Program-made: the position numbers and the translations under genes
Origin: Phytomonas francai
Taxonomy: Eukaryota; Euglenozoa; Kinetoplastea; Trypanosomatida; Trypanosomatidae
DNA length: 64,000 nt
Assembly (NCBI GenBank): GCA_001766655.1
Contig: MJCC01000005.1
Span: 587,233 to 651,232, forward strand
Direction: 5' to 3'
Shown: positions 49,639 to 59,180 of the stretch, piece by piece
Numbering within the stretch: the first letter of the stretch is position 1
Layout: each line of letters opens with the position of its first letter
The notes under the pieces: generated by a model
Database searches by the model: none
What the model saw: the letters and a program-made list of their open reading frames with translations, nothing else
Told to the model about the DNA's origin: nothing

Positions 49639-50544
49639 ATGGCGTATAATACCCAAATCAAGCCGACATATGAGAGAGAGCAAGCAATGTTCACTGGACT
49701 ATCTCCCTTTACGCCATGTGGCAATAACAACCAAATGCTGCAGATGGGGCTTCAGTATGGTCAGAACATTCTCCAACAAGGCCTTCAGCAGAGTAAGAAG
49801 GAAATATCACCCTACATGCCTTTTTCCTTCATGAATCTTCGTAATTATTTTTGCGTAGACAATGAATATGTTCGATCAAAGCTTGCAATTATCTACTTCC
49901 CTTTTTTTCGGCGTTTCACAAAGTCTCCGGCTTGGGAGGGCGTTGGAGTCGCGACGGAAACCATTGGTAACAACATCGGGTTTGGTGACGACGCCGCCGT
50001 TAATAATCACTATGAAGCTAATACTAAAGCTCCACCTGTGGTCTTGCCGATTCATAACAGCTACGCCCTCGATCTATATATTCCACTTATGGCCGCTATT
50101 ACCTATGTTATTCTCTCCGCCTTTGTTTTTGGGTTGCAACATCATCGCTCTGTCACACAGGAGTATCTATTCTCCACCGCCTCTGCGGTGGTCTTTTGGT
50201 CTGTATTAGAGACGATCGCACTCAAATTATTTGCCCATATTCTTCATGTTGTGCGCTGGGTCTCCGTTTTGGATATGGTTGCCCTCAGTGGCTACAAAAA
50301 CGTTTTAGTGTGCACGGTTGTATTGTTGCGGCGAATCACTGCCATGAACGGGTATGCTTTTCTTATACCGTGCCTACTCTATATCACCGCGGCAAACAGC
50401 TTCTTTACATGTAAAACAATTATACTGTTATGTAGACGTGAGGATGGACGAGTGCCACCGCGGGCGCGCTTCTTCTCTTATCTAGCTTGCGTCTTTCAAT
50501 TTCCAACCCTAATGTGGTTGTGCATTCGACCCTTTGGCGTGTGA
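49639..50544 (+). CDS. YIF1: YIF1 family Golgi/ER transport membrane protein
   Basis: I start it at the ATG at 49639 (301 residues). The upstream in-frame extension has no ATG and looks like pyrimidine-rich leader. The cytosolic N-terminus is about 140 residues. Five membrane spans follow at about 146-166, 178-203, 208-230, 238-262 and 277-297. The sequence YALDLYIPLMAAITYV and the later ALSGYK motif are typical of YIF1. YIF1 pairs with YIP1 and Rab GTPases in ER-Golgi vesicle traffic. The length agrees with family members. It lies between the zuotin and PRP38 genes in the same orientation. Confidence 0.9.
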   Translation: MAYNTQIKPTYEREQAMFTGLSPFTPCGNNNQMLQMGLQYGQNILQQGLQQSKKEISPYMPFSFMNLRNYFCVDNEYVRSKLAIIYFPFFRRFTKSPAWEGVGVATETIGNNIGFGDDAAVNNHYEANTKAPPVVLPIHNSYALDLYIPLMAAITYVILSAFVFGLQHHRSVTQEYLFSTASAVVFWSVLETIALKLFAHILHVVRWVSVLDMVALSGYKNVLVCTVVLLRRITAMNGYAFLIPCLLYITAANSFFTCKTIILLCRREDGRVPPRARFFSYLACVFQFPTLMWLCIRPFGV

Positions 50545-50902
50545 ACAATGGATAAACTCCGCTCCAATGTGGAAAACAATTGTGCAAGCTGTACTTTTTT
50601 TTTTTTGCGTGTTCAATATGTTGACAAGGTCTTTCTCCAGCTAGCAAGAGGTTTCATTATCTTGAATTTTTTTCACTTTCTGTAATTTTTTTAGGTTATG
50701 CACCATCTAAGGAGGTGTTTTAATTTCCTTTTGACCTAAAATCTCACTTCTTATTCATTCTGGGAAAAAACATTCTTGCCATTCGAAGGCTATTGTTGTT
50801 TCCTTTTTTGGTTTGCCTCATAAGGGAACATAATTGAGTAGGTTGTAGAAACACATATTGGGAGCGAAGTGTCTCCAACAGAAAGACAAACAACACAAAG
50901 AA
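50545..50902. other. Intergenic spacer
   Basis: This is 358 bases, T-rich, between YIF1 and PRP38. It includes a T11 run near 50597 and no gene. Confidence 0.5.
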
Positions 50903-51553
50903 ATGGCATGGAATCTTAAGGGAAGGCAAGCTGTAGCTTCATTAGACCCAGAGACACGCCATCGCGTCACGCGCTCCCAGGCTATGGCTCAGTGCGCTAA
51001 TAAACCTCTCTTGTGGGTTCTTGAAGAGCTCACTAACGTTTCTTCTGTTGGCGGTCTGTCTGGACCGCTTCACAAAGTTGAGTATTTTTTATGCCTTATA
51101 ACACGCTTATTACAGATAGGACTTTGCCCGAACATTGCGCTAGCTATGCTTCGCCAGGAGCTACACAAATATGTGAAAGTGGCAGCGTTGTTCGTAATTC
51201 GTCTCATTGGAAACGACACTATGGTTCAAGAAGCGGTTAAGCTTGGCCTTGACGATTACCGAAAGATTCGAGTTTACGGGAGTGATGAAATCTCTGCAAC
51301 GTTATCTGTGGCCACAGGAATCAAGAGACCAAGAGGCAATGATGAAGATGATGATAAATTTCATATAGAAAAGAAAAGAGGCGAATCGGATGCGATGGAA
51401 AACCTAGAGCCCCCGCATTACTTTGTTCTGAGGATGGATGAGTTCACCGAAAGACTTTTTCAGTTAGATCAGCCTCGAGATGTACCAAGAAGGAAAAGTA
51501 GTTTTTTAGGCGTCCCACTTCCCGCCCTTGTTGATTTGCCACACATTTTATGA
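50903..51553 (+). CDS. PRP38: PRP38-family pre-mRNA splicing factor
   Basis: I start it at the ATG at 50903 (216 residues); the frame opens slightly earlier only at a TTG. The order of motifs follows PRP38: GGLSGPLHKVEYFLCLITRLLQIG (about 55-80), then YVKVAALFVIRLIG, then LGLDDYRKIRVY. The C-terminal third is charged, with a KRPRGNDEDDDKF segment, and ends with a short segment (RRKSSFLGVPLPALVDLPHIL) resembling the end of the PRP38 core fold. PRP38 acts in spliceosome activation within the tri-snRNP. In kinetoplastids splicing is mainly trans-splicing of the spliced leader, so this factor is expected to serve that reaction. Confidence 0.9.
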   Translation: MAWNLKGRQAVASLDPETRHRVTRSQAMAQCANKPLLWVLEELTNVSSVGGLSGPLHKVEYFLCLITRLLQIGLCPNIALAMLRQELHKYVKVAALFVIRLIGNDTMVQEAVKLGLDDYRKIRVYGSDEISATLSVATGIKRPRGNDEDDDKFHIEKKRGESDAMENLEPPHYFVLRMDEFTERLFQLDQPRDVPRRKSSFLGVPLPALVDLPHIL

Positions 51554-51715
51554 ACAGGATTTCATATACTGTTTCTGTTCGTAACATGTGTACTTGCCTT
51601 AACTTTTTTTTGTGGTATGGGCTCATGGGTTGCCTCGGTTTTCTACTTCTTGAAAATGTTTGTCGCTTTGGGGCTGTTTTATTACCTTTTTACAACTCCC
51701 TCTCTTTTTTGATTC

Positions 51716-51753
51716 CATATTTTTGTTGTTGGCGTTCTACTATTGGCTAACAG
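51716..51753 (+). promoter_or_regulatory. Putative spliced-leader acceptor
   Basis: T-rich sequence after 51690 leads to GGCTAACAG, with AG at 51752-51753, 73 bases before the ATG at 51826. Confidence 0.4.
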
Positions 51754-51825
51754 TTCAACATTAAAGACGGGCGATAAATATTCAGGTAAATTGCCTTCTT
51801 TGCATACTTGGGTATCATTTTGAAA

Positions 51826-52602
51826 ATGAACAAACCCGACGTTGAAGAGTTGCTGCAACAACTAAAGGGCAGAGAAGTCACAGATAAGTACACTGCATCC
51901 ACATTGATCAGCTTTATGGAGGGAGTCTATTTTATTCCGGTATCAAAGCCCGCGTATTTTGTGTTTGGTATTTCTTTCCTTGCAGTATTGAGTATCGCAT
52001 GCGCGGCATTTTCGCGAAGGCTACGTATGCGCATTCAGGAAGGCTTGAAAAGGGCAAAGGCAGGGATCCTAACCACTTATTTCAATGCGGGGACGTTTAC
52101 TTTTTTAATACTTGTATGGGTCACCCTTATTGCTCTCAGCACGGTCTTTTCTCTTATGAAGATGGCTGCAGTAAGAATGAACCTGGGAAGCCAGAACCAG
52201 ACCCTACCAAAGGAATTATGTGAGTGGTTGACGTTGACCCCTATTTTACTTTTCATTCCCAAGTTTTTGGGCGCCCTCGCAGTATGGCTCTATGCATTGC
52301 TGCTAGGTGGGTTCCTTGAAATTGGCGTTGCGGCATCTTTACTAGTATGCTTCCCTGCTTTTTACGAATCCCTTTGCTTGTCTGGGAAGGAACCGGACAG
52401 AACGCCGATGTGGATCACACACACAGTCTTCTTTGTAAGCTTGTTTGTAGCGTGCTGTATGGTTGTCCCGTGGCTAACGAGAGAATTCGGCAAAACTGTG
52501 TGCCAAATCCAAGGGTACACTGCGAATTTATCATATTACAATCGCCAAGAATATAAAGATCTGAAAAATTATAAACGGGTTGTATCCAAAAAGAAAGAGT
52601 AA
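51826..52602 (+). CDS. Polytopic membrane protein with C-terminal KKKE (258 aa)
   Basis: I start it at the ATG at 51826; an upstream TTG at 51808 is not used. Five hydrophobic segments appear at about residues 44-62, 90-110, 135-160, 163-181 and 196-217. The loop after the first span is strongly basic (RRLRMRIQEGLKRAK), suggesting it faces the cytosol. A possible N-glycosylation site is NQT near 124. The last four residues, KKKE, fit the KKXX ER-retrieval signal. I do not recognise the family; an ER or early secretory location is inferred from the tail. It is the last protein gene before the tRNA and gene-poor zone. Confidence 0.75.
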   Translation: MNKPDVEELLQQLKGREVTDKYTASTLISFMEGVYFIPVSKPAYFVFGISFLAVLSIACAAFSRRLRMRIQEGLKRAKAGILTTYFNAGTFTFLILVWVTLIALSTVFSLMKMAAVRMNLGSQNQTLPKELCEWLTLTPILLFIPKFLGALAVWLYALLLGGFLEIGVAASLLVCFPAFYESLCLSGKEPDRTPMWITHTVFFVSLFVACCMVVPWLTREFGKTVCQIQGYTANLSYYNRQEYKDLKNYKRVVSKKKE

Positions 52603-52812
52603 TTGAATTTTAATGACAACTGGCATACCTGTGAAGAGCTTCTTCTGCGAGCAAACTCGTTCACACACTCACACTGCCACACACTCGCATCACTCTCGCC
52701 TCCACCCAATCTTCACAACTCAAGGTCTTACTGCGCGGCGCCAAACCTGGTGTCGGGAAGGAATGTGTTCCGAGGAGAAACCCATTAATCGACATATTTT
52801 CCCAGCTTTCGT

Positions 52813-52883
52813 GGGAAGATAGTTCAGTGGCAGAACATCAGATTGTGGCTCTGAATACCCGGGTCCGATTCCCGGTCTTCCCT
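52813..52883 (+). tRNA. tRNA-His (anticodon GTG)
   Basis: A full cloverleaf can be drawn. The acceptor stem GGGAAGA (52813-52819) pairs with TCTTCCC (52876-52882). The D arm is GTTC/GAAC. The anticodon stem TCAGA/TCTGA encloses TTGTGGC, with anticodon GTG at 52845-52847. The T stem is CCGGG/CCCGG. The discriminator is T at 52883. The internal box A (TAGTTCAGTGG, 52820-52830) fits the consensus. Box B (GGTCCGATTCC, 52862-52872) has C where T is normal, so the T loop is TCCGATT and lacks the usual T55. There is no intron. It is the only tRNA I see in the window. Confidence 0.93.
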
Positions 52884-52885
52884 GC

Positions 52886-52891
52886 TTTTTT
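52886..52891 (+). terminator. Pol III terminator (T6) after tRNA-His
   Basis: Six T residues start three bases after the discriminator base, the standard RNA polymerase III stop signal. Confidence 0.8.
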
Positions 52892-52945
52892 GCCCCCCAT
52901 CAATATTAATGGGGGCGGGGAACCCCCCCCCCCCCCCCCGCCCCC
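52892..52945. repeat. Overlapping C-tract/G-tract inverted repeats
   Basis: CCCCCAT at 52894-52900 pairs with ATGGGGG at 52909-52915 across an 8-base loop. GGGGGCGGGG at 52911-52920 also pairs exactly with CCCCGCCCCC at 52936-52945. The two hairpins compete for the same G tract. The block starts directly after the Pol III terminator. Confidence 0.75.
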
Positions 52946-54005
52946 TGCTTTAGATTAAAAAAAAAAAACGGTGCATTTTATTCTCATCTTGCAACAAAAT
53001 TGGCACAGGATTTTTTGCCCTTTTTCCGATGTCCTCATAATGCCCTTACATCGCTGAAGGTTTTTTTTCTGAAAAATTTCGACTACAAATTGAGCCCTCC
53101 CCCCCCCCCAGTGAAGTAAAAAAAAATGTGGCGCTTGGAAAGTTTATGCGTAGTCATGGAAATAGTGGGAGGAGAGGGGGGGGGGGAATATAGGAAACTG
53201 TTTTATACCTAAGTCGATTTTGCTAAAATAGGAAGATCGAGTCTAGCGTTCTTTTTTCCGTCTCATGTTTAAATTTTAAATGGGGGAGGGACCTCTAGCA
53301 CGGAGATTCATTGTCTTTTAAATTTCAGACTATTCGTGATTTTTCTGTTTAATGTCTTTTGATGTTTTTTTACGCGATTTTCATTCCAACATAATCTTAA
53401 CTATATTTACTTTTCACCTTATTGCATTTTTTTTACGATTTATTAAGTACTTCGTGTGGTTTATTTTATGTGGGTGGCAAATTAACCAAAGGATTGGTAG
53501 CTTCCCTTTTTTATTCAAATAAATGTTGTTGGGAGAAAAACCGGAATTTTGCTTACATTTATTCAGAAATCATCAGAGAATTTCGGAATTGAACATTTCA
53601 GAAAAATCATTTCTAAATATATTCTGAAAGCAATAAACAAACAACAAAAGGTGAACTTATGTTGCCATTTAATATTTTTTATTTCTCTTTTAATTCTAAG
53701 AATCATTTTTATTCATTCAACAGTAATTTTAAAAAGCTATTTTTCCTAATAATCAAAACTCTTTGTCTTTATAATAGTTAAATTACTAATTATGCCTAGC
53801 GGCGAATAAAATCTTAAATGCTATAATTTAACTTTCTGGTGAATAATGCATTTTTAAAAATATAATTATATTTACATTTATATATTAACCTCGTAATAAT
53901 TATTGCGTTTCCAGGTGTATAATTATTATTCATTATTTTTGTACCTGTTATTCCATTTTTTCCTTAAAACGAAACTAAAATTTTTTAAAATTCTTTACAA
54001 GCGAT

Positions 54006-54046
<41 letters not shown>

Positions 54047-54903
54047 CAACAGTCTTAAGCTAAATATTCTTTTTGATGTGCCTGCTCTCGTAATGCAAAA
54101 AAGAATGTCATTCAAGAATTATTTATGCGCTTCATTTTAGAATTATTTATGAAAAAAATACACGAAGACTTATTCTCTATAAAATAAAATAAAAAACCGA
54201 GATCTGGAGCTTCTTTTTATTTTGGTTCCTCACATGCCAATAGTTTTTGTTTAATGCACAATAGGGGGAAAATTTTCAATCGAAAATTCCCATTGTGAAT
54301 TGTATATAAAAAATTGATTTCCTTTAATTTTATCTCTGAAGCTAAGCCTTTCGGAATAAAAAAATCAGGCTACACTATGAATGCAGTAAATAATTAAATA
54401 ACATTCTCGAGTATATATATTGTATTTTCGTTTATTAAATTTTATCTAGGAATAAAGTTCAAAGTTTGGACAAACCTCTTGCAATTTTTCATTTTTACTT
54501 TAGTTTGTTCCCTCCTACTTTAGATATTTTTATCTTGCTTTTAATATTTAAATTTAATGTTATGAAATAATTAAAATACAAACAGTTCTGTAATTCTTAA
54601 TTTCTATACTCAAAAGACTTTAATTTTCCCATACATATTAAACTTAAATTTTTTTCTTTTTTTTTTTTTGAAATATTTGTTAGCATTCAGAGATATAGAA
54701 TGTGCAGAGTATCTACATTTCAAGATTTTATGTTCTTAATGTAAACTGGATTTTGTCCTTTAATGATGCTATTTTTTATCAGTATCGTTCCTCGCAGAAA
54801 TTCCAAAGTTAATATGAATTATCTTCTTCAATAAATTTTCTTTGAATTAGGTCCCCTCACAGTGAAGTAAAATTATACTATCTCCTTTCTTTACACTCTT
54901 AAA
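52946..54903. other. AT-rich gene desert between tRNA-His and the calpain-like array
   Basis: This is about 2 kb with no gene. It carries further C runs (53099-53110) and a G run (53176-53186), then very AT-rich DNA with a TA microsatellite at 54008-54043. It could separate two transcription units. A likely acceptor AG at 54849-54850 precedes the calpain-like gene. Confidence 0.6.
54008..54043. repeat. TA dinucleotide microsatellite
   Basis: A perfect TA run of about 36 bases, the longest in the window. Confidence 0.9.
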
Positions 54904-55033
54904 ATGCACACACATATTGTGAGCAATAATCTTCAGCCCGATCAGCTTAACAAAGCACCCCTTGGTCTCCCTGGCAAAGACTCGATCGAGCATGGAGCTA
55001 AGCTGGAAAAGGATATTCCAACGCCTGAAGAGA
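54904..55033 (+). CDS. N-terminal fragment of calpain-like protein, cut by assembly gap
   Basis: The ATG at 54904 begins MHTHIVSNNLQPDQLNK and the frame runs into the N block after 43 codons. Bases 54905-55033 are identical to 55645-55773, which continue into the full gene. If the gap is an assembly artefact, this ATG with its leader is the true start of the following calpain-like gene. If the gap is real, this is the start of a separate tandem copy. Confidence 0.55.
54905..55033 (+). repeat. 129-base direct repeat, left copy (flanks gap)
   Basis: Identical base for base to 55645-55773. Confidence 0.95.
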
Positions 55034-55644
55034 NNNNNNNNNNNNNNNNNNNNNNNNNNNNNNNNNNNNNNNNNNNNNNNNNNNNNNNNNNNNNNNNNNN
55101 NNNNNNNNNNNNNNNNNNNNNNNNNNNNNNNNNNNNNNNNNNNNNNNNNNNNNNNNNNNNNNNNNNNNNNNNNNNNNNNNNNNNNNNNNNNNNNNNNNNN
55201 NNNNNNNNNNNNNNNNNNNNNNNNNNNNNNNNNNNNNNNNNNNNNNNNNNNNNNNNNNNNNNNNNNNNNNNNNNNNNNNNNNNNNNNNNNNNNNNNNNNN
55301 NNNNNNNNNNNNNNNNNNNNNNNNNNNNNNNNNNNNNNNNNNNNNNNNNNNNNNNNNNNNNNNNNNNNNNNNNNNNNNNNNNNNNNNNNNNNNNNNNNNN
55401 NNNNNNNNNNNNNNNNNNNNNNNNNNNNNNNNNNNNNNNNNNNNNNNNNNNNNNNNNNNNNNNNNNNNNNNNNNNNNNNNNNNNNNNNNNNNNNNNNNNN
55501 NNNNNNNNNNNNNNNNNNNNNNNNNNNNNNNNNNNNNNNNNNNNNNNNNNNNNNNNNNNNNNNNNNNNNNNNNNNNNNNNNNNNNNNNNNNNNNNNNNNN
55601 NNNNNNNNNNNNNNNNNNNNNNNNNNNNNNNNNNNNNNNNNNNN
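55034..55644. other. Assembly gap (611 Ns)
   Basis: Unknown bases. Open frames across it are meaningless. Identical sequence on both sides suggests the two contig ends overlap, or that a repeat unit was lost. Confidence 0.98.
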
Positions 55645-55773
55645 TGCACACACATATTGTGAGCAATAATCTTCAGCCCGATCAGCTTAACAAAGCACCC
55701 CTTGGTCTCCCTGGCAAAGACTCGATCGAGCATGGAGCTAAGCTGGAAAAGGATATTCCAACGCCTGAAGAGA
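55645..55773 (+). repeat. 129-base direct repeat, right copy (flanks gap)
   Basis: Identical to 54905-55033. It continues into the complete calpain-like gene. Confidence 0.95.
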
Positions 55774-58139
55774 ACGTTTCCTCTCTCGAAGCTATCCAAA
55801 AGAATGAAAACACTTCTGAATATAAGGATGCTGTGGATTTGGCGAAGGAGAGCAACGATGAACCTTTATCTATCGAAGTTAATGAAAAAAAAGTTAGGCA
55901 CAAGCGCCCAAGCATCCGTAATGAAAACCTGGTAAACCAAGTTGAAATCCACTCGGTCGATAAATTAAGCGAAGAATCTTGCCCTGAGTTAGATAAAGAG
56001 GTGCTTTACAAAGCAAATATACCCCAATTTCGTGTTGTCAAGCGCAAAAATAACCCGAGGCCTGTGGATCACTGGGAACCTGCCCATTATTGTCCGGCCA
56101 ATGAAAGTGATGACGAATTTGAAATGTCAACCTGTGCCTTTCCGCACTATAAGGACGATGATGATAGCAAAGCTTTTTACTCCATGTTCAAGAATGGCTA
56201 TCCTGACTGCCGAGGGGATGTTACGTCGTGCTTTGAGGAGCCAAACCTTCTCTACCTCATCCTCAACCAGGAAGAAAAAACTTGGGCATTTTACAATGAC
56301 ACTCTGAAGCATGAAATGCATATTCAATTTACCTTTGGGAAGCGTTCTAACATTCTGCCACTGGGCAATACTAAGATGCACAAAAATAACGAAAATAGGT
56401 ATGAATGTAATGTGGTTGTGTATCCCACTGAGACGGAAATGTTTATAAAAGGCTCTGTGAACGGTTTCACAAGTAGCATACGTGCTTTATCCCTGACTGA
56501 TGACTACCACAGGGCTCATCAGCGTATGACCGAAGAACGTATTGCCGAAGAAGTCAGGCAGATCCGCGAAGTATGTGAAAGCGACAATGCGGAAGAGGTG
56601 CTGCAAGCATGCATTATCTGCAATCTCCCCTTTGTGGATCCTGAATTCCCGCCATGTCAGAAATCTCTCGACGCGGATGCGAAAAAGCCATTAAAACAAT
56701 ATGCTTGGGCTCGTCCATCTATGTATCTTCCTGAAGAAATGATTGATCAGGTGCGCCTGTTCCGCACGCCAGTGAAGCCCGGTATTGTGTATCCCAGTGA
56801 ACTCGGGGACTCCTGGGTGATGTGTGCGGTGGCCGCCGTATCTGAGGATCCAAGCCGTTTGATGAGTATGTTTCGCCACCCAGAGGGAAAGCTGAAAGCT
56901 CAAAAAGAGCGCTCTGTTGGTGCGTACCGCGTGATGTTCAGCAAGAATGGTTGGTGGAGCAGCGTTCTCGTCGACGACTATCTGCCTATATCAGCTGGTC
57001 GCCCAAAGTTCTCTCGCAGCATTGTAGACGACGCCGAGATTTGGCCGTGCATTCTCCAGAAGGCGTTCGCAAAGCTATACGGGGGCTATGGAGCAATCTG
57101 CAGCGGTGACCCACTTCTGGCGATTCAGGATATGACAGGGTTTCCTAGCACTCGCTTTGATGCCATTCTTCCTAGATTCACTTTTTCAGCTATGAAACTT
57201 TTCGAAATTATAAAGAATGCGCTAGAGCATGACTCTATTGTTGTTTTTAATACTCCCGGTAAGGATCCGAAATTGGACAGCGACAATGATTTGACGAAGC
57301 AATACCAGCAGCTGGGTCTGATTACTGGTCATGCCTATACGATTATAGATGCCAAACATTTTCCTGAAATAAATGTGCACCTTGTGAAGGTGCGCAATGC
57401 ATGGGGCTTCGGGCTTGAATGGAAGGGTGACTGGAGCGATCAGAGCGAAAAGTGGAAGCAATATCCCCATATTATGGAAGCATGCAACTTCAAGAGTTTC
57501 AATGACGGAACCTTTTGGATCGATTTGAAAAGTCTGTTGAAATACTTCAATGGCGCTGGCGTGTGTCTTTCTCAGAGCCCATGCTATGACTATCGTGTCA
57601 ACTGCGCCTTTTACGAAAGAGTGCCATCAACAGTACTGGAGATCGATGTGAAGTCGCCAACGCGGTTTCTATTCATGATTCACTTGGAAGAAAAACGTGG
57701 GAACAAAGATGCAACCGAGTATCAGCCCATCATGATCAGTATCGCAGCCCCATCAAGTGATAATATGTACGAGGTCATCCTGAATTCCACCGCCGATGCG
57801 TATTCCCCGAGTCAGGAAAAGTGGTCCTTCATTCAGGCACGCGATGTCTCCCTTTTTCACACACTTGATGCAGGTAAATATATCGTTATTCCACGTCTGA
57901 TGAAAACTGAAAATCAACCTGAAGAAGTTCCATTTACTTTGGGCATGATAACCAACAAGGAAGTGGGGGGTGCTGATATAACAGTAAATTTCAAAATTAT
58001 CGATTGCGAAAATCGTGTATTTTCAGATTTCCCGACGTTTGAGCCCGATTTACAAAACAGCATTGTAGAAGTGCAGTATCAAAAACGTCTTCCGAGTTCT
58101 GGGTTCCCAGACACAGAGACAGGGTTTTGTATCGAATAA
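55645..58139 (+). CDS. Calpain-like (SKCRP-type) protein with Cys-to-Ser active site
   Basis: The frame is continuous to the TAA at 58137-58139. By comparison with the copy at 54904, the ATG begins at 55644, where the A falls in the N run. That gives about 831 residues. A charged N-terminus (about 130 residues) precedes a DUF1935/IK domain (about 190-290, with WAFYNDTLKHEMHIQFTFG and YPTETEMFIKGSVNG). A calpain CysPc-like domain and a C2-like beta region follow. Counting from the inferred ATG, the catalytic Cys is Ser390 (ELGDSW), while His563 (GHAY) and Asn585 (VRNAWG) remain. The protein is therefore unlikely to be a protease. Kinetoplastid relatives are cytoskeleton- or membrane-associated structural proteins. 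The N-terminus is not a myristoylation site (MHTH). Confidence 0.88.
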
Positions 58140-59180
58140 GGTAGAGTGATTTTGTTTTGATTTTTTTTTCCTAGAAGTTTCTTTGCCATGTTGATTTTTC
58201 CATCTATGAAAAAGTCTAACTTCATTGAATATATATTTATCGAGGATATTTACTTTCTTATTTTTGAACTGAGTCCTTATTTCAAAGTTCACGAAATTAT
58301 ATTACTCTCTACAAAGAGAGCAATCTGTATACCCCTTCTTCTCTTCCCCCCCCAAAAAGAGATTGCTAACCCTTTATCCTCAATAAACTGCTTATATATT
58401 ATACTGGTGTAGTTTTTCGATACTGTTTTATTTAATCCTACTTTAAAAATAGTGCTTATGCTAGCTAAGAATTGTGGCGGTATGCTATCAATCTGCACCA
58501 TACCATTGCTATTTATTTCTTGGGCACCAATAGTGTTTCAGGAGGTATATCCATTCTTAATGTTTTTATAGGGATTTTTTTTCCCGAGGTTAAGCGTATA
58601 TTTTCAAGTTATAACTTTTTCAGCAACGTTTCGAAACTTAATGTATGTGAGGAAGATATCGTTTTAAGAGTAACCTTACAGAGTTCAATTATACATCTTA
58701 CTATTTTCATTTTAATTTTAGTGATTAATTCCATTTTTTTCCGTATGCATCTCTTGAAATTTTGTGATACAATTTATTTTAAATATTAAAGCGAAAATAC
58801 GGAAGGGGTGCTCGTGTGTTAATGTGAAAAAGGAAGAATCATTAATAAACGAATTTAGATATTTTTATCTTAAAAGTTTCTTTTATCTATGCAATCATTT
58901 GATGCAGGTTGATTTTAATCATGATACATTCTTTTTCCCTCGGTATGAACCTATTTTTTTTATTATACATTCTATTAATTTTTATAATCGAAATTAACCT
59001 AAACAAGCGAAGCACGCAAATATATAAGTGCGAACTGTGTGTGTACATATCAGTTTGCTATGGTTCGGCACTAAATTTATCTTCTTTTTCTTCTACGTTT
59101 TTTATCAGAAAGCTTACATTTTTATTTTTGAAAAGCCTTTGTAACATCAAAAAAAAAAAAGGAATATAATCCCCAGCAAC
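58140..59180. other. AT-rich intergenic spacer between calpain-like genes
   Basis: This is 1.04 kb with no convincing gene. ORFs here are Phe/Ile/Leu-rich and lack good starts. The 3' end holds the acceptor for the next gene. Confidence 0.6.
59081..59108 (+). promoter_or_regulatory. Putative spliced-leader acceptor for the second calpain-like gene
   Basis: The tract CTTCTTTTTCTTCTACG plus a T run is followed by AG at 59107-59108, 73 bases before the ATG at 59181. Confidence 0.6.

Noticed and set aside
54847..55799. Long ORFs running through the N block on both strands
   Set aside because: Unknown bases translated as X; they carry no information.
58472..59169. Overlapping ORFs of 77-105 codons between the calpain-like genes
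   Set aside because: Phe/Ile-rich translations of AT-rich DNA, with at least one lacking an ATG start.
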